Origin: Lasiodiplodia sp. COLG20
Lineage: Eukaryota; Ascomycota; Dothideomycetes; Botryosphaeriales; Botryosphaeriaceae
Length of the DNA: 64,000 bases
NCBI GenBank assembly: GCA_009801085.1
Contig: VNWV01000012.1
Coordinates: forward strand, 124,001-188,000
Direction: 5' to 3'
Shown one piece after another: positions 55,401-64,000 of this stretch (position 1 is its first letter; every line of letters begins with the position of its first letter). The translations under genes were made by a program, and so were the position numbers. Below the pieces are notes generated by a model. It was not told the DNA's origin. It saw only the letters and a list, made by a program, of their open reading frames with translations, and did no database searches.

Positions 55401-57618
55401 TTTCTTCGGGTTGGATGTCTCTCAACCGCTTTTGCATGACATATCTTATGTCTCTGTCGTTTCTTTCTTCAACAAGAACTTTTGGGATAGCATCGACGCC
55501 AAGGACTGGATAGTGCCTCGACGACACGCAAACTTTCACTCTACCTCCTTCAGCAACCTCATCCATCAGATCTTCAAAGTAAGCGAGTAGCGCTCTTGCG
55601 GAATCGTTCCCACATTCGTCTAGCGCATCAACGAAAATGACTACGGGCCTGCTGTCCGTTTCTTGTTTCAGCAGCTGAGTCGTCAGGCCCTGGAGTTCTG
55701 GTTCCGTCCAATGCCACCTGCCCTGAATATGAGGTCCGAAGCGCTTCTCTCGATGTTGGAATGTTGTTGTGAGCCTTGAGAGGAATCTGGGAAAATGGCC
55801 GAGTAGAATGCTCAAAACTGCGTGGAAAAATCCAAGAGGTGATTTCTGTAGAGGCACTCCACGCCCGTGGAAGAAGAAAGACACGATTATATCTCCAGTG
55901 TTTCGTTTCTTCATCATCTCAGAAGCATACTTCATCAAAAAGGTTTTACCGCTTCCGGGGTTTCCTTCAACCCAGAAAAGTCCGTGGTGTTTGCTCATCC
56001 AGCGTCGGAAAGCCGGGTGATCTCGAAGCCACTCGCAGGTCCCTTTCTGGATACAGATCTCATTACGCCTTTGGTCTCGCTCTGGAAAAGAGAAAGACCT
56101 AAGACATTCTGCACTCTTGTTAGATCCTATCTCGAGGTCAGTTCTAATTACGAACCTTCTTGTTCCTCCGTGAGAAAAATTGATGCTAAAATAAATCATT
56201 AGAGATACTATACATATGGCCTTGGTCTTATTTACACACCGTCTTCTTCGGACAGACTAATATCCGCAAAAGGAAAGACGCGTGCTCGGCCCACAAGTTG
56301 CTCCAGCATTGCTCGAACGCGTGTGTAGATCTCGTCATAGTGACTGGTGTATTTCACCATTTCTGAGTGATTTCGATTAAGTGGATGTTGGTCTTTGCTT
56401 CCCCATGTTGCAGAAGCGGGATCGACCAAGACTTCCGAAGGCCCACACATTTCCCACTTGTCTCCTTTCTAAACTTTCGTAAGCGGCACCCAATCTCCAC
56501 ATAGACACAAGGATATATTTAAACTTACCTTGAGCGCTGTCGGAGACTTTTCCGTCTCAAAATATGCGGTGATTCTAGGAAGTCTTGTACCGAATGCTTT
56601 CTTGAAATCTTTGCGTAAGCGGGATAATAGAGCAGAATTCTTTCCGAGAGACTCTAAAAGAGCTCGATTAGGCCGATCCCCGATTAGAGGCACCAGTGAT
56701 TCTGTCGCCATCCCTTGATGTGGCACACCAAAGAACACGAATGCAGAGATGCAACTCAGTGCCGTTGCATCTTCTTCATCTCCCTCTTCCTTCATTTTCA
56801 CGACGGCCTACGCATGTATTTTAGTAAGGGTGCGTTTTTAAAAAGACAACTAACTGGACTGACCTCTTTGATCACCAGACCGCCCAAACTGTGTCCAATA
56901 AAGATTAAGGGGCGTTGCTTGGATGGCTCTTGAGCCTAATCAAAGTCAATAAGGGTCGCTCAAATAAAATTTTGTTTCTACTTACCCTCACAGATCTGAT
57001 GTCTACCTGTAATGCTCTACCGAGATCGGCAAGGTTCTGAAACGAACTGCTCTCGACTGTTTGAGTGTCGTATCCGTAGATGAGAATCCTTGCAACGGGA
57101 AGATCAAGCGGGAGCGCATCCCGAAGCCACATAAAACGACCGTTCCTTTCCTTGAAAGACCCAAACGCATGTCCCCCGAGGCCGGAGAGCGTGATGATAC
57201 TGCCACATTTTGTCAGCTATGTCGTATACCATCAAACGAGTCATTGTCCTTACTCAATACGACAATCATCTTGCTCGGTGTGTTGGAGCGGCGTGAACCC
57301 CATAAAATGGGTATCGAAGACAAGAGGCTTCTTGAAAACACCATCGTCGTCGTCGTCGTCTGCATCTTCGCTTGATGGCAAAGGGAATATCCATTGTTTT
57401 TTGGACCTGTCAGACAATGGAGGTGGGGTGGTGTTGAAGCTCAAGGTTGCGACTTTGGTCGTGCGCTCAGTCGGGTTTGTCGCAAGCGAATGCACCGCGG
57501 CAATCGCTCCACTTTCGATGGACAGAACATCTTGGATGAGCTGCCGCACTTCGCTTCTGCTTCGATAACTAAGCGGAATCCCTCGCAACCTAAAGTTTGA
57601 ATACTTGTCTGGTGCCAT
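52402..57618 (-). CDS. NLR-type STAND protein: SesB-like hydrolase - NACHT - ankyrin repeats
   Basis: Predicted ~1,630-residue fungal NLR, an intracellular sensor linked to non-self recognition and regulated cell death. I join six exons: 57618-57254, 57199-56986, short exons giving GHSLGGLVIKE and FFGVPHQGMATESLVPL, one ending near 56240, and the long exon 56126-52402. The 113-base last intron restores EEDG|SNKSAECLRSFSFPE in frame, so the hydrolase and the NACHT belong to one chain. The N-terminal alpha/beta-hydrolase has LSGLGGHAFGS and the nucleophile elbow GHSLGG. NACHT has P-loop GNPGSGKT and Walker B VVIFVDALDEC. From about residue 930 on come ankyrin repeats (GNTPLMLAIREGYHDMALALL, GETALMYAARAGNRGLVQILL and others). 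No frameshift is seen. Confidence 0.88.
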
Positions 57619-58455
57619 TGCACCAGACCCCTGACTTTGCGGTCAACTTGTTCAAAATGAGCTGAGATTGAGGCGTGTTGATGCAAGGAAAAGTTCAGCT
57701 GACGAGCATGGCCGGGGCAGGGCAGAGCCCGGATTAATATGCGCTCGCATGCCTCGCCATTTCGTAGGAGCCAATCGCGGGCCTTGCTGCAGAACACTGG
57801 CTGCCTAGTGCTCTACAGCCCCCTCGTGCAGCGGAAGGGTAGCGCGGCAATCACTGCAAGGGATTCTGGGCTCGCTCTGGTGATATGATAGGTCAAAATC
57901 GCGGGTTTGTGCTCCTCCCAGGGTGATTATAGGCCAGAACCCTAGTCTTCCTTGGAAAAATAAAAAAACCGTGCTACCCATCTGATGCAAAAGGGGGCTG
58001 TATAGCCCCGTAAGCCCATGCATTAGCGCGAGGTGGACAACTAGGCGGAGCTGCCTTCAGAGTTTCAGGCAAGGCTAACACAGGGCTCCTAGCAAGTGAA
58101 TTAAACAAAACACAAATTATCTTGAGTCTCGGTTTTCAATTTTCAAGATTTGAATTGATTTGATACTTAGCTAAGGAACTAAAAAAAGATGAACAATTCT
58201 AGTAGTTTTATACCCCTTGATAAGCAGGCAGCAGCAGGCAGAAGCGCCAGGTGTCGCCCCAGGATCTAGCGTTTCAAATTCACTAACATGTCAGGATCAT
58301 AACCGAGCTTCACTTTCTATTGAACGTTTGTCGTAATATCCATGTTTTCTTGTTTCCACCCTCTTTTGTGTTTGGATCCCTCGAGACAGAGGCCCGCCGT
58401 TACACATTGAACAGCGAAATGCAGTATAAATTTGAAATCCTGGTAGTTTTAAGGT
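57619..58455. other. Spacer holding a second foldback element
   Basis: An 837-base region upstream of the NLR start and downstream of the NmrA-like gene. It contains the inverted-repeat element at 57814-58002. The remainder, toward 58,100-58,440, is AT-leaning and featureless. Confidence 0.5.
57814..58002. mobile_element. TA-flanked foldback element, second family
   Basis: A 189-base inverted repeat bounded by TA on both sides. The left end reads TACAGCCCCCTCGTGCAG; the right end, on the minus strand, reads TACAGCCCCCTTTTGCAT. Similarity between the arms continues through GGGTAGC(G/A)CGG and beyond, so most of the element folds on itself. It has no coding capacity. The ends differ from those of the five-copy family, though both have CAG termini and TA flanks. 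It sits about 200 bases upstream of the NLR start codon. Confidence 0.75.
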
Positions 58456-59358
58456 CTACGAGAAAATCTTAGAAAAGTACTCCGCAGTCGACGTCAGCAC
58501 AATTCCGTACTGACAGAGCGCATCCAAATCAACCTCAAACCCCACTTCATTCATCCATAGCTGTGTCTGAATAACCAGGTTTTGCGACGCAGCCCCGAGC
58601 TCCTCAGCGGTATAGAACTCCAGCTTAATTATCTGCTTTCTGGCCGCACTTAGCTTCTCCACGACTTCAGCGAATGTTGGACGCTCTGCAGCCAACTCGA
58701 TTTCCTTATGGTCGAAAAGCGTGGGCGAAGAAAGAGCAGCGGCAACAAATTTGCCAAGGTCAGATCCATCAACGAGATCCACTTTGGTGTCTGGCCTAAA
58801 AGCAACCCTGGGTGTGTTGGCGGTATCGAGACCCGGAAACATGAACTGGGATCTGGGGGAATGGAAGTTCTGCATGAAGAAAGGCTGGCGCAGGATGGTC
58901 CAATGAGGGAAACCAGCGGCTCGTACCCGTTCTTCGACCTTGTGTTTCGACATCCAGAATTTGTACATCGGGTGCTGCAGGCTCCAGTTCGGAAATGATT
59001 CGTGCTGTCCGGTTTTGACGACGCTGGAGTAAAAGACGGTCGATATTGTACCGGACGCCTTGGCCGCTGAGAGCATGTTTTCAGCTTGCCTGAGTTCAGA
59101 GGATTGGTCGTGGACTTCTGGCAAGAGGTTGATCGAAACGGCGTCCATGCCTCGAGCAGCAGCCACCAGGGAGTCGCGGTTGTTAAGATCTCCTTGGACA
59201 AGGATTGCTCCTTTCCTCGCAAGTTCCTGGGCGGCTCCTGAGCAGGGATCTCGGACAAGAGCGTAAACAAAGTGACCAGACTCCAAGCAGTAGCGAGTGA
59301 CCCCGCCACCTTGAACGCCAGTGGCGCCTGTGACAAGAATTTTCTTCTGTGAAGACAT
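58456..59358 (-). CDS. NmrA-like family NAD(P)-binding protein
   Basis: Predicted 300-residue atypical short-chain dehydrogenase fold protein of the NmrA/HSCARG family. I start it at ATG 59358 (MSSQKKILVTGATG); the open frame extends four codons further, but only with TTG. The dinucleotide-binding loop is GATGVQGGG. The family's ALVRDP and VSINLLPE regions are present, as is the IKLEFY-type C-terminal block. The YxxxK catalytic pair of true SDRs is not obvious, which is usual for NmrA-like redox sensors, while some relatives are isoflavone-reductase-like enzymes or act in secondary-metabolite clusters. Single exon. The gene is followed downstream by the NLR promoter and preceded by a TIR element. 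Confidence 0.88.
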   Translation of the reverse strand: MSSQKKILVTGATGVQGGGVTRYCLESGHFVYALVRDPCSGAAQELARKGAILVQGDLNNRDSLVAAARGMDAVSINLLPEVHDQSSELRQAENMLSAAKASGTISTVFYSSVVKTGQHESFPNWSLQHPMYKFWMSKHKVEERVRAAGFPHWTILRQPFFMQNFHSPRSQFMFPGLDTANTPRVAFRPDTKVDLVDGSDLGKFVAAALSSPTLFDHKEIELAAERPTFAEVVEKLSAARKQIIKLEFYTAEELGAASQNLVIQTQLWMNEVGFEVDLDALCQYGIVLTSTAEYFSKIFS

Positions 59359-60263
59359 ATCTTTAGCCAAGTTTTCAAGATTCAGACAAGATTTGTTCCG
59401 TTAGAGTAACTTTGAGGTCCAGTCAGTTTGTTATATAGACTCACGGCGAGCACATAGGTTTCGTCAAATTGGTCCGGATCTGGTGCGAATCTGGTCCGGA
59501 TCGGAAACGGGTTCTTGGAACAACGGTACCCGATATTTGATCAGCCTATGCCCCACTTGCCTAATTAGAGAACTCCGTCACTCCGCATCGACAACCTAGT
59601 GGCGCCACGGGCATTATTTGCCATACTGAACGGTGCGGACGGTACCTGCTTGCGCTAGTCACGGTCGCTTACAAAATCCGTTTCGCTCAACCTGTTACGG
59701 TCCGAGAGATGTAAGATTTTCAACTGTAGGACCCATACTCTGTAGTGGCTTAGCATTGGACCTGATTAGGTAGCGGCAGACGTTGTATATGCATTAGGCT
59801 AAGCCTGTGGAGTGGTCGCTGATAGTTTGCACACTTGAGGCTCGTGCTCCGGGGACAATCTGTCCTATCGTACTCTCCGTAGTACTGTATCCGCCCCTCT
59901 ATCTTCTTTCGTAGCTATACTTTAATATATACTATATAGCCTCTCCTTCCGCCCTCTTCAGATAGCCAGTAGTCATTTAATCCCGGGGCAATTACCAAAC
60001 CCAACTCTTTTTCCGTAAAAAATCCCAAACCAACTATCACCGGGCAAACCCAACAATCGTCGGCCAAACCCAACTTCTTCACTAAAATCTACCATCTTTC
60101 AACCGCAGTATAACTTCAACGAAGTTAAAATCAAAGTACTTTCTTACTATCATAGTAATGGCTAAGCCCACAGACATCTATTTTAAGGTTTTTTTTTTTT
60201 AAAAAAAAAGAATGTTAACCTAACCGATCTAAGAGTTTGGTTTGGTAATTACCCCTCTTTTTA
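59359..60263. other. Spacer with TA-rich stretch and a terminal-inverted-repeat element
   Basis: 905 bases between the NmrA-like gene start and the beta-lactamase-family stop. A TA-rich stretch lies at about 59,920-59,945, and the TIR element described separately fills 59985-60255. No gene seen. Confidence 0.5.
59985..60255. mobile_element. Short terminal-inverted-repeat element, third type
   Basis: 271 bases bounded by near-perfect inverted repeats: GGGGCAATTACCAAACCCAA at the left and the complement of GGGGTAATTACCAAACCAAA at the right. The interior repeats the word (C)AAACC(C)AAC several times near the left end and has a T12-A9 hairpin near 60,190. There is no coding capacity. I cannot define a target duplication. 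The right end stops eight bases before the stop codon of the beta-lactamase-family gene. Confidence 0.68.
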
Positions 60264-61412
60264 TTACAAATTCCCCAAGGCCTCGTACACTGCCTTCACA
60301 TAGGCCTGACACCGATAATTGCCCATGTCCACACCGTTCTCCATCTTGTTCATGACATAGGAGATGGTCATCCTCCTGTCCAAGTCGATGAGTCCAATCG
60401 AGCCGCCCCAGCCTCCCCAGCCGCAGATGCGACCCTCGGGTAACCATCCGCACATAGTATCCTTAGCAACCATAGCGAAGCCCATACCCAAGCGAACCGG
60501 CGTGCCCATCACGAGATCGACACCATGAAACTGTTCCTCGAATATAAGGTCAACCGTCTTCTGCGATAACAGCTGTTTGCCGTCCACCTCCCCGCCGAGA
60601 GACACAGTAGACAACAACTTTGCCACGCTCCTCGCATTCCCATGTCCATTCGCCGCACCCATCTCCGTCTTTCTCCACCCTTCCGTGTTCGCCACCGTGG
60701 CATCTGGGACCGCATTACGAAACGTCCGCGCCGCTACACTCGTCGGCTCTAGCATCGGTGGTTGATCCATTGGAGGAGGAGAAATCGTCTCCGCGACGCG
60801 TGGCCAGTCCTTCTCCTGTGCACCGAGCCGGAAGTCTGCCGCCAACGGGCCAGCCATGTCTTCAGCTATAAATTGCCCCAGTGTTTTACCTGTGACGCGC
60901 CGGACGAGCTCGCCGACGAGGTGGCCCATCGTAAACGCGTGGTATCCAGACGCAGTCCCAGGAGTCCACCACGGCGCCTGCTCTGCAAGCAGCGCGGTGG
61001 CTTTTGGGACATCAAAGATGTCGGAGAGTGTAACAGGGGCTTCCCAACCAGAAAGGCCAGAGGAATGGGAGAGGAGGTGTCGGACTTCGACATCTTGTTT
61101 GCCGTTGGCCGCGAATTCTGGCCAATATTTGGAAACTTTCTCGTAGGGGGAGAGGAGGCCGCGGTCGATGAGGATAAGGGCCGCAAGACTGGTGATGCAT
61201 TTGGTGGTGGACCAAACGGTGGTGATTGTGTCGCGCTCCCACGAACGGGTGCGATCTTTGTCCGCGTAGCCACCCCAGATGTCGACGACGTTTTCTCCAT
61301 TGATGTTAACGACAAACGAGGCTCCAAGCTCTTCTCCTGAGTTGATGTACGATTGAAGAAGTCTCTCGATCTTCTTGAAGCGACTATCGCATGATCCATG
61401 TACCTGTGCCAT
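60264..61412 (-). CDS. Beta-lactamase-family serine hydrolase/transesterase
   Basis: Predicted 382-residue single-exon enzyme of the class C beta-lactamase/esterase EstB family. I start at ATG 61412 (MAQVHGSCD); the open frame extends upstream only with a TTG. The catalytic SxxK motif is STTK at residues 68-71, within the classic VWSTTKCITSLAALILIDRG helix, and the second motif Tyr is in GYHAFTMGHLVGELV (Tyr157). The family's LLSHSSGL and WTPGT blocks are intact. The third motif region is GWGGWGGSIGL. Fungal relatives include esterases and acyltransferases of secondary-metabolite clusters (LovD type). It neighbours a P450, so a cluster role is possible but unproven. Confidence 0.9.
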   Translation of the reverse strand: MAQVHGSCDSRFKKIERLLQSYINSGEELGASFVVNINGENVVDIWGGYADKDRTRSWERDTITTVWSTTKCITSLAALILIDRGLLSPYEKVSKYWPEFAANGKQDVEVRHLLSHSSGLSGWEAPVTLSDIFDVPKATALLAEQAPWWTPGTASGYHAFTMGHLVGELVRRVTGKTLGQFIAEDMAGPLAADFRLGAQEKDWPRVAETISPPPMDQPPMLEPTSVAARTFRNAVPDATVANTEGWRKTEMGAANGHGNARSVAKLLSTVSLGGEVDGKQLLSQKTVDLIFEEQFHGVDLVMGTPVRLGMGFAMVAKDTMCGWLPEGRICGWGGWGGSIGLIDLDRRMTISYVMNKMENGVDMGNYRCQAYVKAVYEALGNL

Positions 61413-62210
61413 CACTGAATTGGAATACTCTGCCTTTAGGATCAGTGGGCTGTAGGACTGCGTAGGGTCATCAATCAAAGGAAGAGTAAGCTGGGAGCTG
61501 ACTTACGAAGACAATCGGCTCTGGTCTACTCGACGGTACGCAGGAATGTCAACAAAGATATAGTAAGGGCCCACAGTGCCCGTCAACGAGTCACGCATGG
61601 GGTGTCGGGCTTTGAGCTTCCGAAGTTCCGTGGCGTGCGGTGAAACCTGATCTTCATCATTCTATGCATGTCGTGTCGGGTTTGAACTTCCCGAAGTTCC
61701 GCGGTATGCGGTAAACCCTGATTCAGTTGGAAGAGGGGAAGAGAATCAGTAGGTTGTATCTTCCGAGGGATAATCTGCAACTACGGCTTGGCAAGGCGAA
61801 CCCTCGATCATTATGTCCGTCAAGATATCTACTTAAAATACTAGGCACAGCTCTATTCCTAGATACTCCGCGGATCTGTAGTGCTTTGTTAGCGACCCTT
61901 CTTCGAGATACACGTATTTGTTATTGATTGTAACATGTCAACGCTGAGCCAGAAGTCAACGAAGTTGTTTCTCGGACAGAGCACTGCTTAATTCCGGGAG
62001 CTACAACTGTTTCAACGTGTCTAACGTAACTATCTCCGTTAACGCCGCCTACTTTGCGGTGAGCTGAATAGCCGTAACCCAACCCTTAGGTCTTTTTACA
62101 TTTGTCGAGAAGTACTTGTAGTGATAAATACTGTCTGACCTGACCATATCTAAAGGAACAGTAAGCCCTCCAAGTTCTCTCTCTGTATTCAAGTATCATT
62201 CTTCACAGAT
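61413..62210. promoter_or_regulatory. Divergent spacer, beta-lactamase-family gene/P450, with direct repeat
   Basis: 798 bases between two opposite start codons. It contains an imperfect ~56-base direct repeat at 61596-61722 described separately. Otherwise no coding signal. Confidence 0.45.
61596..61722. repeat. Imperfect direct repeat, period 71
   Basis: Two copies of a ~56-base unit start at 61596 and 61667. They share GTGTCGGG, TTTGA(G/A)CTTC, CGAAGTTCCG and a TGCGGT(G/A)AA block, differing by a few substitutions and one-base indels. Only two units are seen. Confidence 0.7.
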
Positions 62211-64000
62211 ATGGAGACTCACTTGCCTGCTGAGATTGTCCACATTATCAGCCCTCCCTCGATCAGTGCTTCTGTGCTCATCGTTATTCTATGTTTATAT
62301 CTCTTTCAGAATGCCTTCGTTTTCTACAAGGGCTTCCCGGTGATGGGAATGAAGGGCAAGTTGTCCTACAGCAAGGCCAGGAGAGCCTACAAACATTCAG
62401 CGCAGGCAATACTTGCCGATGCGCACAAACAGGTCAGCATTGTCTCACGCAATTCCTAAAGCAGAAGTACTCACAGTCAACATTAGACAGGCGGTCCTTT
62501 TCAAGTCATGACGCAAGGCGGTGTACAGATTGTGTTGCCGTCAAGATATATGAAGGAAATTGAGAGTGATAAGCGTTTGTCCGCTAACGATGCTCTCCGA
62601 AGGGTTTAACCTCCATTTCCCTTCAAAAGTTCGGCACACTACTAACTTGATGTAGAATTTCATGGCCGACATCCCTGGTTTCGAAGGGTTTCACGCCGCG
62701 ACCCATGAGAATATTCTTCAGAAGACGATCAGAATTAAAGTCACCCAAAACTTAGGTGAATTAAGGTGGCTACTTTGTTGGAATCAAGGCGACTAATACT
62801 GTTTTACGAACAGATTCTATCACGAAAGATCTTCTCGATGAGACAAGATTATCTGCAGAAGATTTCTTTGGAACCCCTTCAGGTTTAGCTCCCTCTTTTC
62901 TAATGCTTTAGGAAATGTGTTAACATCACCTAGAATGGCAAGAGGTAAAGCCCTTTGACCCGATGTATATGGTGATCATTCGGGTTTCCTCTCGCGTATT
63001 TATGGATGAGAAGCTGGGCCGGGATGAAGAGTGGTTGAGAATTGCCCGAATATACGCAACGATGTCCTTCGATTCCGCACAGTCCTTGCGAGCCTGGCCA
63101 GAATTCGTCCGCCCATACGTCCACTGGTTCCTTTCAGACTGCCGGAAGTTACGTGCTTTGGTAAGGGACACCCGTCGGGTAATTGGTCCAGAGGTTGAGC
63201 GCGTAGCGAAAGAGTACATGGCCGACTCGAAAGCAGGGAGGCAAAGACAGGAAAACAAGAGCGCGACCACCATGTTCATTGACGTTGCCAAAGGACGAAA
63301 GTTCGATTTGGTGGAAGGTCAACTGTCTATCGCTTCCGCAGCCTTGCACACCACTACAGACTTGATCATTCAGATCCTCTACAACCTTTGTGCTCACCCA
63401 GAGTACTTTGCTCCATTGCGAGAGGAGATCACTTCAGTCATTCAAGAGCATGGGTGGCAAAAGAGAACTTTTCAACAGCTGAAGTTCATGGATAGTTTGA
63501 TGAAGGAGACGCAAAGGCTCAAACCGATCGGCCAAAGTATGTCCTTAATGTCAAGTTTCTTTCTACTCTGCTGACATAAAATACACTAGCCGCCGTTCAA
63601 AGGGTACCTATGGTAGACGTCAAATTGTCGGATGGGACTGTTCTTCCCAAAGGTAGCCACGTTGTAGTGTACAACGACGGCAGCCGTGACCCGCAAATCT
63701 TCGAGGACCCGGAAAGGTTTGATCCGTACCGGTTTCTCAGAATGCGTAGCGAGCCTGGGAAAGAGAACTCGAATCAGTTCGCTAGTACCAGTCCGAGCCA
63801 GCTAGGTTTCGGACACGGCATACATGCATGCCCGGGAAGATTCTTCGTTTCAAACGAGGTCAAGATTATTTTGTCTCACATGGTCATGAAATACGATTGG
63901 AAATTTGCGGACGGGCAGGACGTTCCGGAGCCAATTGCGGTGGGGTCGGACTTTGTCACGAATCCTGAAGGGAGATTGATGTATAGACTGCGAGAAAATC
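62211..64000 (+). CDS. Cytochrome P450, ent-kaurene oxidase-like (3' end cut by window)
   Basis: Incomplete at the window edge: the frame is still open at 64000, but the heme-binding loop is already present. Start ATG 62211 gives an N-terminal membrane anchor (ISASVLIVILCLYLF). The model has about six introns; the first joins AHKQ to TGGPFQVMTQGGVQIVLP using the acceptor at 62486. Diagnostic P450 motifs are I-helix SAALHTTTDLI (in the place of AGTDT), ExxR as KETQR, the PERF-like EDPERFDPYRF, and heme ligand FGHGIHACPGRFF. The NEVKIILSHMVMKYDWKF end is typical of the fungal CYP503-like ent-kaurene-oxidase-related group that works on terpenes. The substrate is unknown; only the last residues seem to be missing. 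Confidence 0.9.

Noticed and set aside
1..64000. tRNA, rRNA and CRISPR structures
   Set aside because: I found no cloverleaf with the usual B-box words, no rRNA-like blocks and no short regularly spaced direct repeats. A dedicated scan could still find a divergent tRNA.

Overview
This window is nuclear DNA from a filamentous ascomycete (Pezizomycotina). Nearly every gene is cut by short GT..AG introns of about 45-115 bases. The gene content is typical of that group: fungal Zn2Cys6 regulators, a HET-domain protein, a NACHT-ankyrin NLR with a SesB-like hydrolase, a Chs4/Skt5 chitin synthase activator with a CaaX box, CBP4, a PDR-type ABC transporter, a LaeA-like methyltransferase and DUF6594, DUF1264 and NmrA families. 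I cannot fix the genus from sequence alone. I see no rRNA, convincing tRNA, CRISPR or bacterial-type operon. Gene models were built by hand from reading frame, splice sites and family fit, so intron boundaries and starts are predictions.

Layout, left to right. 0.2-5.2 kb is a housekeeping pair in divergent orientation: a Skt5/Chs4-like chitin synthase activator (-) and the complex III assembly factor CBP4 (+). 7-12 kb holds a protein with two tandem retropepsin-like domains (-), a DUF6594 membrane protein (+) and a small secreted hydrophobic protein (-). 13.5-20.4 kb has a signal-peptide-bearing aldo-keto reductase (-) and a large AAA ATPase (+). 20.6-34.4 kb is an accessory-looking block: a Zn2Cys6 regulator (-) facing a full-length PDR transporter (+), then a LaeA-like methyltransferase (-) facing a zeta-class GST (+), then a methionine-permease-like transporter (-).

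36-50 kb contains a CLN3-like membrane protein (-), a HET protein (-), a small membrane protein (+), a second Zn2Cys6 regulator (-), a DUF1264/OBAP-like protein (+) and a metallo-beta-lactamase-fold protein (-). 50-64 kb contains an MFS transporter (+), an AT-rich RIP-like island, an NLR of about 1,630 residues (-), an NmrA-like reductase (-), a beta-lactamase/transesterase-family protein (-) and a cytochrome P450 (+) cut off by the window edge. The last three could be the edge of a secondary-metabolite cluster continuing to the right.

The strongest structure that ordinary gene calling would miss is a set of short non-autonomous inverted-repeat elements. One family has five copies between 10.1 and 31.2 kb; its ends and TA flanks look like a Tc1/mariner-type MITE, and each copy carries an internal near-perfect hairpin. 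Every copy is intergenic, two of them inside divergent promoters. Two further unrelated foldback elements lie at 57.8-58.0 kb and 59.98-60.26 kb. The most unusual gene is the double-retropepsin protein at 7.1-8.4 kb, which has no reverse transcriptase or integrase around it.
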